This document shows positions 40,061 through 40,781 of a stretch of DNA of 40,781 nucleotides, piece by piece; within the stretch, counting starts at the first letter, position 1; every line of letters starts with the position of its first letter. The notes below the pieces were generated by a model. That model saw nothing but the letters and a program-made list of their open reading frames with translations. It did not search any database and had not been told where the DNA came from. Source of the stretch: DASQPR01 sp035713725 (GTDB lineage Bacteria; Actinomycetota; Actinomycetes; Mycobacteriales; Micromonosporaceae); assembly GCA_035713725.1 (NCBI GenBank), contig DASTMZ010000034.1, forward strand, positions 1-40,781. The letters run 5' to 3'. The translations under genes were made by a program, and so were the position numbers.

Positions 40061-40081
40061 GCGCACAGCGTGCCCGGGCCG

Positions 40082-40096
40082 CATAATACGGCGGTG
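40082..40096 (+). promoter_or_regulatory. Possible leaderless sigM promoter
   Basis: CATAAT (40082-40087) ends six bases before GTG 40094, the spacing expected when transcription begins at the start codon itself. No good -35 is visible. Confidence 0.4.
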
Positions 40097-40696
40097 GCCG
40101 ACCACGGATCGATCGACGACGCGACGCTGTTGCGTGCGCACGTCAACGGCGATCCCAACGCGTTCGCCACGCTGGTCCGGCGACACCGTGATCGGTTGTG
40201 GGCGGTGGCACTGCGCACGTTGGGCGACCGCGAGGAAGCGGCCGACGCCGTACAGGATGCGTTGATCTCCGCATTTCGCGGTGCCGAACGATTCCGGGGC
40301 GACTCGGCGGTGACCACCTGGCTGCACCGCATCGTGGTGAACGCCTGCCTCGACCGGGTACGCCGTGCCCAAGCGCGACCGACCACCGAGTTGCCCGACA
40401 CGGAGGTAGCCGCACCGGCGCGCGACGTCGACACCGTGCTGGACGTGCGCAGCGCGCTCGGACGCCTACCGGCCGATCAACGCGTCGCGATCATCCTGGT
40501 CGACATGCAGGGCCTCGCGGTCGCGGAAGCGGCCGAGGTGCTGGGCGTCCCAATCGGTACGGTCAAGAGCCGCTGCGCGCGTGGCCGAGCCCGGCTCGCC
40601 GTGATCCTCGGCTACTTGCGGAACCCGGACGACATGAACGGAGTCTCATCGGAAGACGGCGCCAACGCGACGAGAGAGACGGGGGGACGGCCGTGA
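40094..40696 (+). CDS. sigM: ECF sigma factor, SigM-type
   Basis: About 200 residues. Region 2 is DATLLRAHVNGDPNAFATLVRRHRDRLWAVALRTLGDREEAADAVQDALISAFRGAERFRGDSAVTTWLHRIVVNACLDRVRR and region 4 is ALGRLPADQRVAIILVDMQGLAVAEAAEVLGVPIGTVKSRCARGRARL, with the helix-turn-helix that reads the -35 element. Its location after the MurJ-pseudokinase pair matches the sigM neighbourhood of other actinomycetes. GTG 40094 is chosen; GTG 40070 adds eight residues without support. The stop overlaps the next start as GTGA, a common arrangement for a sigma factor and its anti-sigma factor. Confidence 0.93.
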   Translation: MADHGSIDDATLLRAHVNGDPNAFATLVRRHRDRLWAVALRTLGDREEAADAVQDALISAFRGAERFRGDSAVTTWLHRIVVNACLDRVRRAQARPTTELPDTEVAAPARDVDTVLDVRSALGRLPADQRVAIILVDMQGLAVAEAAEVLGVPIGTVKSRCARGRARLAVILGYLRNPDDMNGVSSEDGANATRETGGRP

Positions 40697-40781
40697 CACC
40701 AATTGACGGCGCCCGCGCGCCCGTTGATCTCGATCGGCTGGCCGACTACCTCGAGGGCGTGCTGACCGGCGCGGAGGCCGA
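40693..40781 (+). CDS. N-terminus of a probable anti-sigma factor (truncated by window end)
   Basis: Only 29 codons are present: VTPIDGARAPVDLDRLADYLEG and onward. The GTG start overlaps the sigM TGA as GTGA, and genes in this place after an ECF sigma gene usually encode its anti-sigma partner. No zinc-binding or membrane motif is within view, so the assignment rests on context. Confidence 0.5.
   Translation, partial: MTPIDGARAPVDLDRLADYLEGVLTGAEA

Overview
The window is high-GC actinobacterial chromosome with dense coding on both strands, frequent GTG and TTG starts and short GTGA stop/start overlaps. The gene set is largely housekeeping: rpsF-ssb-rpsR-rplI, dnaB, a class A penicillin-binding protein, ino1 with a PadR regulator, pcnA, murJ with a pseudokinase, and sigM. 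This order is familiar from the oriC-proximal arm of actinomycetes. The zinc-free S18 and the neighbour order suggest Micromonosporales or a close relative, but I rest that on memory of the families and not on a search.

Layout. 1-3921 (+): the end of a UvrD-like helicase, an LppU-like membrane protein, an AAA ATPase and a DoxX protein. 4245-7114 (-): a molybdenum cofactor cluster, transcribed moaC-mog-moeA-moaE. 7156-11209 (+): a TauE/SafE exporter and a GGDEF-EAL membrane protein. 11173-12654 (-): a polytopic membrane protein, likely a glycosyltransferase. 12700-13335 (+): a phosphoribosyltransferase. 13594-15228 (-): dnaB. 15632-16612 (+): an asparaginase. 16975-18644 (-): the rpsF operon. 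18876-19655 (-): an anchored cupredoxin-like protein. 19862-20656 (+): nfo. 20712-25956 (-): a GT87-like protein, the penicillin-binding protein and a DUF5318 protein. 26178-27988 (+): padR and ino1. 28093-28575 (-): ogt. 28797-32387 (+): an NfeD-like protein, flotillin and an MFS transporter. 32395-36027 (-): an FMN-binding protein, a ferric reductase-like protein and pcnA. 36181-40781 (+): murJ, a pseudokinase, sigM and the start of a probable anti-sigma gene.

Links between genes. The rpsF operon and dnaB combine translation with replication. PBP, murJ, the pseudokinase and the GT87-like proteins serve the envelope. NfeD-flotillin is a membrane microdomain pair. The ferric reductase-like protein and the FMN-binding protein look like a transmembrane electron-transfer pair.

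The most unusual signal is non-coding. Four intergenic hairpins (4124-4191, 16765-16813, 16891-16957, 34458-34526) share a nearly invariant loop, GATCAAGCTTGACCGC, on stems whose sequences differ but remain self-complementary. All four lie in the same orientation, and each lies beyond the 3' end of a minus-strand gene. Other points of interest are DnaA-box-like repeats upstream of dnaB, a PadR operator, a degenerate GGDEF domain interrupted by a low-complexity insert, a histidine-rich NfeD protein, and in-frame duplications in nfo and murJ. I recognised no tRNA, rRNA, CRISPR array, insertion sequence or prophage.
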